Counted from the stretch's first letter, positions 46,084-58,820 are shown. The stretch: 64,000 bases of DNA from Dendrocalamus latiflorus (GCA_017311315.1 CM029664.1:25623271-25687270), one strand, 5' to 3'. Notes: generated from the letters alone by a model not told the origin. Numbers and translations: made by a program.

Positions 46084-46770
46084 TGATACGGGGTGTCCAT
46101 CTTCTCGACGTAGGATCAATAATAACTTGTTTGTAAGCTTGACGAACCATAGCTGATCCCCCATAGCAAATGCAATGGGGCTGCAAATCTTTAATATGTC
46201 TAATCACACGTGTGATGTTCTCCACCGACCACATGAAGAATATCGATCTCTCAATTCCCAGTGGAAAGATAGAACAATCTTTGGAAGAAGAACACCTAAT
46301 TCCCCTTCTAGATGTGGTTGCGCCAAATCAACTAGAAAGAACAAGCATGAATGCTATAGTAGATGCAATTTTCAGTATGAAAATGTTATCAAAAGTGGTC
46401 TCAAAATTACATGGGATGCACCCCTTGGCTATATAGCCCTCCTGAGACACCTAAAAAAACATGGACTCTAACACGAAAAAGAAAAGGAAACCTAAATTTA
46501 CCACCATTAGTTTGTTTTGGATATTGCGATGTGACCATGAGGTTTCTAAGGCACTCTATCCATTGTGGGAGCCTTAAGATTATCTTTCCAACAAGCGTAA
46601 GAACTCTGAAATCGAACTCCGTTTGTGAAAGTTAGAGATGTTTTAAACCGAGTCCTACTGGCTGTCCCAAACTGAATCCGAATTGGATCCAAATCTTTCT
46701 GTCTTTGCTTTCCTTGTTTTGGTGGCTTCCAAATCTATGTGTGACAAGAAAAGGAAACCATCTCAATCAT

Positions 46771-47098
46771 TGTTAGAGCCTTTTGGAGTTAATGTTTTTT
46801 CTTGAGTTGCCCTTGTCTTTAAAATTTTTTAGAATTGTTCTGGATTTTTTTGGCCCTTATTTACTATTTTCTAACCCTTCCTTGAATTTCCAGCCTTCAT
46901 TTAAATAAAAAAACACTTTTAAAATTCTCTTTATCTCATGGGTCGAAACACTTTTGACCTTCTGGCCCATCTCCTATTTCCCCTCTGCCTGACCCATGCT
47001 CTCCCCACGCGTGGGCTCAACCCATGCAACCCACGCTTAGGCCAGCCTTCTTCTCCGGCGTGTAGCTTCTCCCCTCACTACCGTGTGGGCCCACCATG
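46771..47098 (+). repeat. Element Z 5' LTR, first part
   Basis: It begins TGTTAGAGCC exactly where homology to W's left LTR stops. AT-rich, then GC-rich (GTGTGGGCCCACCATG) up to the insertion of Y. The remainder resumes at 55370 with GC-rich sequence. Confidence 0.65.
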
Positions 47099-48209
47099 TG
47101 ATGAAGGGATTTTGGCCTGATCTTCCGATGAGAATGATAACTCGATTGATTGATATGATATTGACAATGAGGCTACTTGATCAAGACAACTAAGTCCGTC
47201 TTACAATCATTACACTACACCCTTGTCATTATCAATTGTGCCAAGAACGCAATTGACCTAAATACAAGGTTCAATTTCTACAAACAATCGAAGAACAAGC
47301 AAGAATAAGATAGAAAGTAATCTGAATATTGTGAATATCAATGAGGAACACAAAGAGTTGAGGCCTCCAATCATAGTTGTTGATCTAGTCGACACAAGAA
47401 CACACGACAAAGTTTCACGGTGGAAAACAAATCTAAACAAGACTACATTAATGGCCAATTGAGCCTCTATTTATAGGAGCTCACAGGCTCTTGGCATATG
47501 GGAAATTTTCAACACATGGAAACTAATCAAATCATATCTGGTTCTATCTTTATTTCTAAAATCGAAAGATTGTTTTGCTGATTCTGACTCACACAAAAGG
47601 AATTTGAAATGGGGCTAGATCCATTGGAAAGAGGGAGAGATAAGCTTTCCAAGCGGTACTCACACATTCCAAATGGACTCTTAATGTGAATTCTATGCAC
47701 GTTTGAAGTCGGTCATGTTAGGCTGAATCAGTGCCAGATTGTTATGGAGATTGCGGTGCGCACAGAAGGAATTTGGAGGTGGGACTAGATCCGTTGGGAC
47801 GTCAACAAGTTATGCTTTATATCCTATACTCGCACACCTCAAACAGAGTTCGTATGCAAATTCTATGCATGTTTGAAATTGGTGCTGTCTCTGGAGGCCG
47901 AATTGGATTTCAAAATGTGTCCAATTTGAACTCTTGTTTTGACTTGGACGGAAGTGGCGTGGGGACCTTGAGAAAGAGTTGGGAATGGCATTGACTTGGT
48001 CTTGATGTGTTGATCGACTTCCCTTTAGGTGGACCCCAATCATGACCACATAGTATTAATGCAATCCTCCTTATATAGCTACACAAATAGACATTTCATC
48101 ATTAGGTAGCATCATATTCTCAAAAACAAATTGAAGTTGAAGAAACGAATTCACCCCTTGTTCAACATTAAAAGCTATGGTCGTATGCGTATGTTGTATG
48201 GTTACATCA
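47099..48209 (-). repeat. Element Y 3' LTR (1,111 bp)
   Basis: Begins TGATGAAGGGATTTTGGCC and ends GGTTACATCA (+ strand). It is aligned throughout with 54261-55369, with many transitions and small indels. Confidence 0.85.
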
Positions 48210-48363
48210 TGCTCCCTTTTTGACACAAAACCATCCTCGGTTTTAACAGATATGTAGCCTCATGTACTACATCTTGATCATAAATCTTGATACATGACAA
48301 AGGACGCAATAAACTCTCGTTATGTAATATCATAAGTTCTTGATCAAATAAGGTAAAACCTTT

Positions 48364-49034
48364 TTAAAATGAGGGTACCTGATTGGAAGTATTCTCACTG
48401 GATAGTGTTGGAACTATGTATGTATGTGTCTCGTTTGGCTCCCCTTCTTTAGAAAGCAGGGTATTGAATTGTGACTTGATATTGCTGATCTCAATGAGAG
48501 GCAATTTCTTTTCTGCCGCAAATGGAGCAATGGTTGTTGTGTATGGAAGCAACCCACAATGCTCCCCTTCTTGAAAGCTTTCCTGTAGCTCACAAATAAT
48601 ACTAGGGGAACTAGAAATATTAAGGTTAGTGTAAATAGTTTCCTCTACATGACAGTGTTCCTCCCCCAAAGTTGAACCTTTCAGTTCTGAAGTTATCCAA
48701 ATTTTATGAACCATGTAATTTCCCTTTTCATCATACTCACCTATTAGGTAAAATTTATAACGAAATAATGAAAACGAATTGGGAATCTCAAATATCTTCT
48801 TCTCTAAATAACTCAGTTTACAAGAATGATCAATATCAATATAACCTAAAGTGTGCAAAGAAGAAATCTCATTCAGCTCATCTCTAGCATGGATCAATTG
48901 CACGTTGACATAATCAAAAGCATTTATTTTAGCACATGTATTTGAAATTAAAATAGAAGTATCAGGTTTAATTTCTGGTTGTGGCAAAGATTTATACAAT
49001 GAATTAACACACACCTCATTCTCAACACTTAAAT
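48364..49034 (-). pseudogene. Element Y gag C-terminal tail
   Basis: The minus-strand frame (about 220 codons) contains KLSYLEKKIFEIPNSFSLF, YKFYLIGEYDEKGNYMVH and EGEHCGLLPYTTTIAPFAAE before its stop at 48364. It joins, across the inserted solo LTR X, to a frame ending ...VENSDYNDL at 52026. Before X inserted, Y therefore had one long ORF. Function of the tail is unknown; similar Ser/Asn-rich tails occur in W. Confidence 0.6.
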
Positions 49035-50916
49035 TGTCGGGACCCGGAGCAACAACTCCAGAACCCTCTGTGTTATTCGCACTATCCCAGGAAAAGCTAG
49101 TGCACACAGATTGAACAGTGATACATATCATTCATGATAACCAAACTTTATTATAAAGCAAAAGTACGGGCCTTAAGGCCGAGTTTACAATAAGGTGGCT
49201 TCATGGCCAGACATGAAAAGAAACAGCGGAAGATAGATAAAAGGAGCAGCCCATCCTGCCTTCCCACAAGGCGAATTGACTGTAAGACGTGGCCTATTCA
49301 TCGCAATCCTCAACAAAGTCGTTGTCGTCCTCTGGCAACAATGTTTATAGCAAGGTGAGTACATAAAGTACTCCACAAGTTACACCCGGAGATATAACAG
49401 ATTTGATGCATGCATAAGGAGTTACAAAGGAAGGCATAATATGGTTTATTTGCATAAACAACATTATTGAAACAAATACAATAACGTAAGTGCAAAAGCT
49501 GAAGTTGATACAATATGTATAACAAGATTTAACAAAATAATAGCGTTAGTGCAGGCAACAACCTAACACTAACCTGCCCACGGGTATCCCACCCGGACCA
49601 TCTTTTCAAAAGATTTACAAGTTTCCATAAACCAATTTTATAAAAACCAAAGTCTAATCCGTGAAAAACCATACTAAGCATGTCCATGACCGTGGACACG
49701 GCTATCCAGGATAGTTTGTTACTCTGCAGAGGTGTACAACTTTACCCACAAGACATGTCTCCCGTTTTGCCACCGGATTAACACACTTCCTTAGGTGTGC
49801 GGCCGAGGAGATCATGACAAGGCTGTTCCAATGTTCCATTACCAAATTAGCTACGCCGCCACTAAGGTTTCACCACAACATGAATCCACATGTTGGAGCC
49901 CCCTCTTGTGCCATGTGAGACTTCTCATGGCCTACGCCACGCTCACATTCAGCCTATAGCGAAACTAAAATGGAACTTCACAAATTACTTAGCCAGGTCT
50001 GTCCCATACCAGACTTGTGGTAGTACGGTGTGACTTTGAAATAGTATTTCACAGACCGGTCCTTAACTGACTTAGGCACCAACCACATACCCCTTGTGCC
50101 TGGCAATCAACATTGTGTCACCAAACAACAATGCATACCAGCAAGCACCCACCACTCTAACCATTAGCCTAAGTCTAAACCAAGTTTTCATATTCTGTTT
50201 GAAAATATTTCATAATCATTCTTGACCCACCATGGTCAAGAACACATCCGAAAACTTTATCATTTTATGTGAAACAATTCTTCCCACCCGAATTATTCTA
50301 AGCATGGCTAAGCAATTCTATAAAATGTTAGTTAATACTAATGTACCAACTAGGTTTTCATCTAAGGTGACAAGGTATGATCGTTCAATATCAAGATTGG
50401 CCATACAAAGGAAATTGGGTGTAACTAAAGTTTTAAGCACATTTGAACTAATTTGAATAAAAGTATGCATGCAATAATAATTTTAAAACAACATAAATAA
50501 TTTAAATTAGTGGGAGCAACATGATCAAAGGTGTAACTTGCCTTGCTCGAAGTCTTGCAGCGATTCGTCGAAGAAACACTCTCCGGATTCGTCGTAATCT
50601 ATATGTAAAGAACCAAAAGAAATTCAAACAAAATTCAAATAAAATCCAAAAATTCAAAAAGAGCCCAGAAATTGTTAGTTTAGGATTTTAGAAAAATTTA
50701 GAAATTTGAACGAGTTAAATCGGAGTTAAAATGAAGAAGTTATGGCCTTCGGAAGTTCTCACGACCACGGCAAACGTGATCGGGCGAAGCTACGACCACG
50801 GCAATGTGATCGGGCGGAGTTACGACCACGTAGTCGACTTACGACCACACGGAAGGTTTTCGACCACGCAGTCGAAAATTACGACCACGGCCACAGACCA
50901 ATCTACGACTACGACT

Positions 50917-51160
50917 ACACTTCGACTACACAGAGAACTTACGACTTCGACTACACAGAAAACTTACGACTTCGACTACACAGAGAACTTACGACTTCGA
51001 CTACACAGAAAACTTACGACTTCGACTACACAGAAAACTTACGACTTCGACTACACAGAGAACTTACGACTTCGACTACACAGAAAACTTACGACTTCGA
51101 CTACACAGAGAACTTACGACTTCGACTACACAGAAAACTTACGACTTCGACTACACGGAT
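50917..51160. repeat. 25-bp tandem repeat, about ten copies, inside solo LTR X
   Basis: ACGACTTCGACTACACAGA recurs at 50941, 50966, 50991 and every 25 bp to 51141, with a degenerate copy before. Left of it (50755-50890) an irregular TTACGACCACG repeat precedes. Because 25 is not a multiple of three and the unit has no stop in any + frame, long overlapping open frames (50731-51594, 50742-51257) arise on the + strand; they are artefacts. Confidence 0.95.
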
Positions 51161-51570
51161 CTACGACCACACGGAAGGTTTACCTTCGGAAACTGGTTGG
51201 CCGCGGGGTGGTCGGAGGGAATCAGGCAGAGTGGCCGGAGACGACGGATGGTCGTAGAGGTTCGGCTACGAGTGGAGACGGTCGGCGACGAGAAGAAGCG
51301 GCGGCGCTCGAGTCTTCGGCAACGACGGGGCTCCGGTGGCGGCGTCGCTCGGCGGAGAGGGGAATGGTGGTCGCCGGCGCTTGGGGATCACGAAGGCGTC
51401 GTCGGCGAGGCGCGGAAGAGACCAGGGCGGCGCCAATTCCTCGCCGGATCTCGCACGGGCAGCGGACGAGGAAGCACGGGTCGGGGCCGATTCGGCTCGG
51501 GACGGAGGGAAAAAGAGGTGGCGGCGCACGGGAAGGCAAAGGAGGGGAGAACGGGCTCGGGGAAAAGAGC

Positions 51571-51576
51571 TTTATA
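51571..51576 (-). promoter_or_regulatory. TATA box of LTR X
   Basis: The minus strand reads CCCTATAAAGC in a GC-rich setting about 450 bases into the LTR, a typical place for the U3/R promoter of a long gypsy LTR. Confidence 0.5.
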
Positions 51577-52350
51577 GGGTGGGGACGGAGGTAATGGGCT
51601 CGCCGGAGTTAAGGACTTTAGAAACGGTCGCATAACGGCGAGAGGCTTTAAGCCGACAGAAAACGGACGGAGGTGGGCGGTTACTAGCGCGCGGGCTTAA
51701 GGGCCAATAATGGCTTCAGTTGCCGGCCGAGGGAAGGAGTAACCGAAGCTTTTAAAGCTCGGATGGGGTGTTAATGGAGGCCGGCCGGTTGGGGAAGAAG
51801 GGGAGAAGGAAACTCCTAAACTTCTTTTTAATTTCCAGAAAAAAAAATCTCAAGAGTTAAACAAAACTTAGGAAAGGTTAAGAAAAATAAAATAAACTCT
51901 TCTTGGCTTTAATAGAATATTTTAAATACATTTTCTTGCTTTAGACTCTGAAATAAAATTCAGATGAAACCAAATAAACTCCAGAAAAACAAATAAATTG
52001 CAAATAAAATTTTTGGGATGTTACATAAATCATTGTAGTCCGAATTCTCTACTTGAAACATGTGCATATCAGAATTACTTTCTACTAATTTTTTCTCTAA
52101 AGTAGTATGACCAGTGGACAATTGTACTTCTTCACAAGTATACTCACCTTGAGTGATGATAGCACAATTATCATTACCTTTTTAGCTCTCAGTTGATGTA
52201 GGTGTATCCATCACCTCATCTTCCTTCTCAAGCAATAGAGTCGGTGGCTCAATCAGCTCATTCTTCTCTTTAGCATGATTCTTAACATCCTACAAGTTAT
52301 TAGTCATAGAAAATGGCACAAACACAGGTTTGTTCTTATGTTTCCTATCA

Positions 52351-53154
52351 TCAAGCATTCTCAATTCTTTTTAATCTGACTTTCAATCTTACAAGCAAGT
52401 ATAAAAAATGAGAGAGAGAATTATATTCTTTGTGAATAAGAAGGTCCTTAATTTTTTGATTAAGTCCATTTAAGAACCTATTCTCTATAGCTTCAATACG
52501 TTTCTCTAAGCCACAATGCAACAAATGAGTTTTCAATTCATGATAGTATTCCCTTACAGTTCTACTACCTTATTTCAACATTGCAATGTAGCAAGCAAAT
52601 AATTAGCATGATAATTAGGAATGAATTCATCTCTCAAAAGTACTTTTAGTGCATTCCAAGTTTAATCACTCTATCATGTCTACAAAGGTACTTCCACCAA
52701 ACTATTGCATCATCAATAAAAACACTAGTGGCAGCTCTAATCTTTTGCCTATCAGACCAATTATAATATTGAAATTCCTTGTCTAATGTTATCTCCCAGT
52801 CAATATAGCTATTAGGATCAAATTTACTAGCAAAGGATGGGAAAACATACTTGACTTTAGTTAATATATCATCATCGCGTACCTGTCTTTGTAACCTACA
52901 CATACCTCATTGATTTTGCCAGAGTCGTCATTGGAGCACTCAACTTTAGTGTTGGTAACGTAGTTGTTCTCTTCGACATCATCATCCTCATTCGACGAAG
53001 AGTTAGGAGGAAACAGTGCACGTCGAGTAGTTGGGGGTGAACGTTTATCAAGGTTCTCAACTTTGTTGTTGATGCTGGTTAGGGTCTTATTAAGTGAGTC
53101 CAACATGTTGTTAGTCTTACAAAAATTCCTCCTATGTGATCTTGAACCTGTCAT
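52351..53154 (-). pseudogene. Element Y gag remnant
   Basis: From 53154 down the minus strand reads an N-terminal segment (SLNKTLTSINNKVENLDKRS), then the gag core FASKFDPNSYIDWEITLDKE with AIVWWKYL, LLRDEFIPNYHANYLLATLQ, and HCGLEKRIEAIENRFLNGL followed by IKDLLIHKEYNSLSHFLYLL. The pieces lie in different frames with at least one stop, so the gene is broken. This gag core is that of Ty3/gypsy-like elements; no protease or polymerase follows. Confidence 0.75.
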
Positions 53155-54246
53155 GGTTAGTAGAAAACAAAAGAATAGACAAGAATTATTTAAGTCCCTA
53201 TCAACTACTCGGAGGTGGAGCTTGACAAGTCACACATCTCTCAAGTGTTACCAAGCTCTTACAAGTTCTTACCAATGCAAAACAGGTAGTGCAACCGGTG
53301 GCTGGTTCGTGATAACATGACTCAAGGATGTGTATAGCAATTGCCGATACGTCAAGACCTATATCAGTTAGTATTAGGTGTAGCTTGAAAGGTGCTAGAT
53401 ATGTAGCAATGGAGAACAATCAGTTAATTTCAGAAATTGCATGGAACTGAATTATAGTTTATATCTAGCACTTAGCCTTATGTTGCTAATTAACAAAAGA
53501 TGGATGGCACCTAGAACAAGTGTATAACAAAGTATAGGAGTGGTAGACACAAGATAATTCAATGGAATACAATTTGGAGAGAAAATCAAAAGTATTGATC
53601 CAAATATGAGAATGGCAGAATTCTGTCCACTGGACAAAGCGTCGGTATTTTGGCTGTAACTTGTTATCAACTGTCTCTTTTTCAATAATTATTTTTTCTT
53701 TATTTCCTGACGGATTTTTCTACAATTTGTCTTTTGGGGCAAACGTCTAAAAAATGACAAAAAATTCGCACAAAAATCACAATTACTGACTATTGCAGAT
53801 TCAAAACAGAAATTTGGGTCAACTTTCACCGCATATATCTTCTAACTGCCTTACTGGAATGAAGCAAAATTTTACAGGCAGATGGAGAATGAAGTTGTGA
53901 ATCTAATGGCGATGGTATTGCTCAAAAAGGCTCATGGAATCAAAAGTTATGGTGTTTTTTGTGGTGGCTGCAGTAGAGGGAGTCTTCTGGCTGAAAATGA
54001 GATTTAGGGTTTGATGTGTTCTGGATCATTTTTGATGTGGGAATTTTTTTTGAGTTTTATGGGATCAAAGATATGACCAGGAATTAAAAAAAGCTAAAAC
54101 ATACATAAATTCAATTTAGCAAACCAAAACTAACAATTGAAAGGCACATTGGGGTTTGGACAGTGAAAATTAACTCTTTTGTAGGGCAATTTTCTGGTAA
54201 TAGGTAGAAAATAAATCTAAAACTAAAATCTCACTAGGCAATCTAT
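53155..54246. other. Element Y internal region between primer site and gag
   Basis: AT-rich untranslated leader of Y. No ORF of note. Confidence 0.5.
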
Positions 54247-54258
54247 GCCTTGATACCA
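54247..54258 (-). other. Element Y primer binding site (tRNA-iMet type)
   Basis: Minus strand TGGTATCAAGGC, two bases after the LTR end CTCATCA. The consensus is TGGTATCAGAGC. Confidence 0.75.
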
Positions 54259-54260
54259 AC

Positions 54261-55369
54261 TGATGAGGGGATTTTGGCCCGATCTTCTAATGAGAATGAT
54301 AACTCGATTGATTAATATGACGTTGACGATGAGGCTACTTGACCGAGACGATCAAGTCCATCCTGCAATCGCTACACCACATCCTTGTCGTTATCAACCG
54401 TGCTAAGAACATGGTTGACCTAAATACGAGGTTCAATTCCTACAAGCAATCGAAAAACAAGCAAGAATAAGATAAAGAGCAATCTGAATATTGCGAATAT
54501 CAATGAGGAACACAAAAAGTTGAGGTCTGCAATCGCAGTTATTGGTCTAGTCAACACAAGAACATACGACGAAGTTTCATAGTGAAAAACTAATCTAAAC
54601 AAATCTACATTACATGACCAATTGAGCCTCTATTTATAGGAGCATGCAGGCTCTTGGCATATGGAAAATTTTCAACACATGGAAACTAATCAAATCATAT
54701 CTGATCCTATCTTTATTTCTAAAACTGAAAGATCGTTTTGCTGATTCCGATGCACACAAAAGGAATTTTGGAATGGGGCTAGATCTGTTGGAAAGAGGGA
54801 GAGATGAGCTTTCCATGCTGTACTCACACATTCCAAATGGACTCTTGATGCGAATTGTATGCGCGTTTGAAGTTGGTCCTGCTAGGCTGAATTAGTGCTG
54901 GATTGTTATGGAGATTGCCGTGTACACAGAAGGAATTTGGAGATGAGGCTCCATTGGGATGTTGACGAGTTATTCTTTCTATCCTGTACTCGCACAACTC
55001 AAACGGAGTTCATATGCAAATTCTATGAACATTTGAAATTGTGCCGTCTCTGGAGGCTAAATTGGATTTCAAAATGTGTCCAATTTGAACTCTTGCTTTG
55101 ACTTGGACAGAAGTGATGTGGGGACTTTGAGGAAGAGTTTGGGAAGACATTGACTTGGTCTTGATGTGTTGATCAGTTTCCCTTTTGGTGGACCCCAACC
55201 ATGAGAGCGTAGTATTAATACAATCCTCCTTGTATAACTACACAAATAGACATTTTCATCATTAGGTAGCATCATATTCTCAAAAACAAATTTAAGCTGA
55301 AGAAATGAATTCACCTCATGTTCAATATTAGAAGCTATGGTCGTATGCATATCTTGTATGGTCACATCA
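54261..55369 (-). repeat. Element Y 5' LTR (1,109 bp)
   Basis: Begins TGATGAGGGGATTTTGGCC and ends GGTCACATCA (+ strand). It is the partner of 47099-48209. Confidence 0.85.
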
Positions 55370-58003
55370 CCTTATCAGCGCGCTCTTCTCCCACTACCGC
55401 ACAACCCCACCTGTCGGCACCCTTCTCTCCTCCCTTCCTTTCTTCTTCGCTGCCTTCCTTCCTCTCCCATGCGACGCTACCATCATTGCTCTGAGTCCAC
55501 CTCTGAGTCTTGCTCTCCTTCCCTGGCCGACTTCCCAAAAGGAAACTTCACCGCCGATCTTCAATAGCATGATTTCCTGATGCCCCTTCCCTCGGCACCC
55601 CTTCCCTTTCCTTTATTCCCTTGCCCTGAATCCGCGCTGCCATGATTCTAGTGAGTGCTTGCCTGCCATGCACCCCTGAGACTGTAAATACCCTCCTAAT
55701 CGCCCTCGTTCCTCCACACACCAAAGCCCTCACTCAATCTCGCCACTTGAGCCCTCAAGCCTCACTACGATGTGCGTCATTGCTTTGAGCTCTACTAAGG
55801 TCACCGTGAGTAATTCCGGCCACCTCACCCACACTTGAGGCTTGCTGACACTATATTCGGCATCTCTGTACCTCCGTGACCCCTTCCCAACTCTACACCT
55901 CCAAGCTTGCCTCTGGAACACCGTCCCACTAGAAGCTGAGCACCGACCACCGCAATCATTCACTGCTGGTAGCCTCCATCCATCCTTAAGCCTTGTGCCA
56001 AGGTGAAAACCATTCCCTAAACCTCTCCTCACTTTTGCGACCACCACCAACCATTGATGTGCACCAAAATGCGAGCAAACCCTTGGTCTTCACGTACCTC
56101 CACTGGCCGATGAGCCATGTTAGTGCACAGGACCACGTGGTTGCCACCTGGCACCACGTGCCTTGCCACACTAGCACTGCCTGTCAGCCAAGCCGCCATG
56201 CCACCTCACCCATGGTCCCAATCCACTTGGACCAGGCAACGCTCATGGACTTGGTCCATAGACTCGGGCCCACATGTTAGTGTCTCCACCCCTTTTCCTT
56301 AGGAAAATAATTTAGCCAAAATTCAAAAATGCTAAGCTGATATCACAAATTCATTTTTCCTTTACAAAAAATAAATCTAGAAATTCCAATTAGTTGTTTC
56401 TTTTTCTTAGTTTTAAAACTTTCGAGAGCCTATTCCCCTCTGTCCTAGCTCCAAATGAACCCGTTCTTTCTTCTAAATTCATCTAAAATCCCAGTCTATC
56501 CATTTCAACCTTCCTTTTGAATTTGGAGTTTATTTGAATTTAGTTTATTTTAGTTATTTTCACGTGTAGATTGTAATGTTTCTAAGGAGTACTACTTCGA
56601 TGACTCTCACCAACCTAGGAGCAAGGCAAGTTACATACCTTGACCATGTTGATCGTAATTTATAAATAAAAGTATGTTGTTTCATATTATTCTTTATGCT
56701 TGTGTTTATTCAATGTATTTCAATTCCAGTTTTAAATACTCAGTTAATATCTACTTGTTATGACCACATTGACATTGAACACTTAATACATTGGCACCCA
56801 AAAATAAACTTTGGTTAGTACACTAGTATTAGCTAAAACACTTTGTAGCAATGCTTAGAGATAATTTTAACATTGCGATAAGTTTTTCACATAAAATGAT
56901 GTTTGTTGGGTGCTTGGTGGCACAACGTGAGTGCTTAGTACAAGGGGTATGTGGAAAGTTTGCCTAAGTCAATTAAGGACATGTATGTAAGCTACTGCTA
57001 CAAGCCACATCGTACTACCATGAGTCTGGTATGGAACAGACCTAGCTAACTAATTTGTGAGGTCCCAATCTGAGTCACTATGTGTTGAATGTGAGTGTGG
57101 CGTAGGCCATGAGAAGTCTCACATGGCACAAGTAGGGGCCCCGATTTAATGAATTCTTTATTGAGGTGAAACCTTAGCAAGGGGCGTGACTAGGTTGACG
57201 GCTTTGCATTGTAAAAGCCCTATGATAATTACTTAGTCGCACCCCGAAGGCAGCATGTCATGTCCGACATTATAAGTCAATTATATCTTGTGGGTAAAGT
57301 TGTACCACCTATGTAGAGTGTATGAACTATTCTAGATAGCCGTGCCTACGGTCATGGGCATAATGAGTAAGATTTTTCATGGATTAGACTTTGTTTTTTC
57401 AAAAACTGATTTAAATGGAAAGTTGGAATCCATTTGGAGAAAGATGGTTTAGGTGAGATACATGTGGTTAGGTTAGTATTAGGTTAGTCCTAAACTAACG
57501 ATATTAGTTTGTTTAAATTATTGTTTTTACTTATTGTACTAAAATTCAATAGTTTACATCTATTTACTGTATTCATTCAAATTTGACTTTACAGTCAATT
57601 AACCCTATTATGCTTTCACTTGTTGCTCTTATACTAATAATGCATTTTCCTGTGCAACTTGTAGAGTACGCTTTTGTGCTCACCCTTGCTTAATTATGTT
57701 GCTCAGAGGAGGATGACATCAACTACGGTGAGGACCAGGACGAGTAGGCCACATCTTACTATCATTTATCTGTGAGCAGTTTTGTTGGACTTCTCCACTT
57801 TGTTTACTATCTTCCACTGTTTACCATATTTGGCCTATGAGCCATGGACATGTAAAACCTAGCCTTAAGGCCCGTACTCTTTTAATTAATAAAGTTGGTC
57901 ACTATGCATGATATGTATCCCTGTTACCACTGTGTGCACTAGCTTTTTCTGGACGAGTGCGATTGCCATAAAGAATTCGGAGGTGTTATTTCTGGGTCCG
58001 ACA
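55370..58003 (+). repeat. Element Z 5' LTR, second part
   Basis: GC-rich start (CAGCGCGCTCTTCTCCC), then AT-rich sequence. It ends TTCTGGGTCCGACA at 58003, just before the primer site. Its last 1.4 kb aligns with the reverse complement of 49035-50550 in solo LTR X. No gene is present; open frames at 55337-56302 are composition artefacts. Confidence 0.75.
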
Positions 58004-58007
58004 GAGG

Positions 58008-58020
58008 TGGTATCAAGGCC
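58008..58020 (+). other. Element Z primer binding site (tRNA-iMet type)
   Basis: TGGTATCAAGGCC four bases after the LTR end; it fits the initiator-methionine tRNA site with two changes. Confidence 0.75.
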
Positions 58021-58196
58021 ATAATGACCCAAAGACATGACTGTAGTTAGAGTAGAACTGGTTCACTATAAGGACTTATTTAATAGAAAATATAATTTAA
58101 AAAATCTTGTAAAATCTTATCTCTCCCATTCTTTTACTTAACTATGTTCTTTTATTAAAATTGTTTTCTGATTCTTTTTCTTCTCAGATATTTTAG

Positions 58197-58820
58197 ATGA
58201 CTCAGACCCCCACCAAAGTTTTCCATGGAATCCAAGCTGGACACTTGGCCACCTGCCTGTGGAAGCTCCTTCAGCACTTGAAGTTCAAGGCGTGACTAGT
58301 TTATGAGGGGTACTTTCAGTCCTACGGCGATTAAGAACGTTGGAGGGTGGAGGTGCTAATCTTTGCCAACATAGGAGATGACTCTGCCTTCCACTCCTTG
58401 GAAGCTCCACAAGCTTTGGATACCTTCTTCATTGGTATCTAGGACACTGCACGGGAAGCCATCCACCAGCTGAAAGACATCTATGAGGTGGAGTTGAGGG
58501 GCACCGCTTTCTGGTACTACCCCAACAAGTACCCCACCAGCTCCAACCACATTTTTCGTGACCAGGAAGAATGAGGATGACCCTAGACTTGTTCACTAGG
58601 TGAAGCTCAACAAGTCCCTGGACTACCTGTACTAGTCTACCTTGGATGAGCTAAGCTTCATTACCTACCAGCTCTATAGGTAGGGTAGGGCCGGAGCTAG
58701 CATTGATCCATGCTGGTGATGATAGCTCCTCAGTGTAGGGAGACAACATCGAGCCGCCACCAAAGAAGCGCCACACCATGGATAAGCAAAAGTACTTAGC
58801 CCAGTTCAAGCCAGCCCCTT
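58197..58820 (+). pseudogene. Element Z extra N-terminal ORF remnant
   Basis: From ATG 58197 one frame reads TPTKVFHGIQAGHLATCLWK, LLQHLKFKA, then after stops DTAREAIHQLKDIYEVELRG and TAFWYYPNKY. This resembles the protein of unknown function encoded before gag in long-LTR rice-type gypsy elements. At least five stop codons interrupt it. The relict at 9.4-10.3 kb may be of the same type. Confidence 0.6.

Larger units (their letters stand above)
41735..46770 (-). mobile_element. Element W: gag-only LTR retrotransposon, interrupted in its 5' LTR by Z
   Basis: Left LTR 41735-42660 and right LTR 46084-46770 (cut by Z) start TGATACRGGTG on the + strand and share long blocks such as AAAAGGAAACCTAAATTTAC and GGATATTGCGATGTGACCAT. 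On the minus strand the right copy is followed by AAGTATCAGAGG (46069-46080), close to the tRNA-iMet primer site, and the left copy is preceded by a purine tract. The internal 3.4 kb has gag but no reverse transcriptase or integrase. Divergence is high, so W is the oldest layer of the nest. Confidence 0.75.
49035..52025 (-). mobile_element. X: solo LTR (2,991 bp) of the Z family, nested in element Y
   Basis: On the minus strand it begins TGTAACATCCC (52025) and ends GGGTCCCGACA (49035). It is flanked by the exact 5-bp duplication TAAAT (49030-49034 and 52026-52030). There is no internal region. Its 3' third matches element Z's LTR (GAGCAAGGCAAGTTACA, CTTAAGGCCCGTACT, GTGTGCACTAGCTTTT). A TATAAA core promoter is on the minus strand at 51571-51576, followed by GC-rich leader sequence. 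It interrupts the coding frame of Y. Confidence 0.92.
47099..55369 (-). mobile_element. Element Y: gag-only LTR retrotransposon nested in Z
   Basis: Direct repeats of 1.11 kb form the LTRs (47099-48209 and 54261-55369), each TGATGA...ACATCA on the + strand. On the minus strand the right LTR is followed after two bases by TGGTATCAAGGC (54247-54258), a tRNA-iMet primer site. The internal region, minus inserted X, is 3.06 kb and encodes only gag and a long tail. A clear target duplication was not found (CCATG versus CCTTA). LTR identity is roughly 85-90%, so the insertion is old. Confidence 0.82.

Noticed and set aside
50731..51594. A 287-codon repeat protein
   Set aside because: It is the translation of a 25-bp tandem array inside a solo LTR; neighbouring frames are open for the same reason and it is antisense to the LTR.
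55337..56302. Small genes in the GC-rich part of Z's LTR
   Set aside because: The sequence aligns in position with the LTR, frames are short on both strands, and no family is seen.
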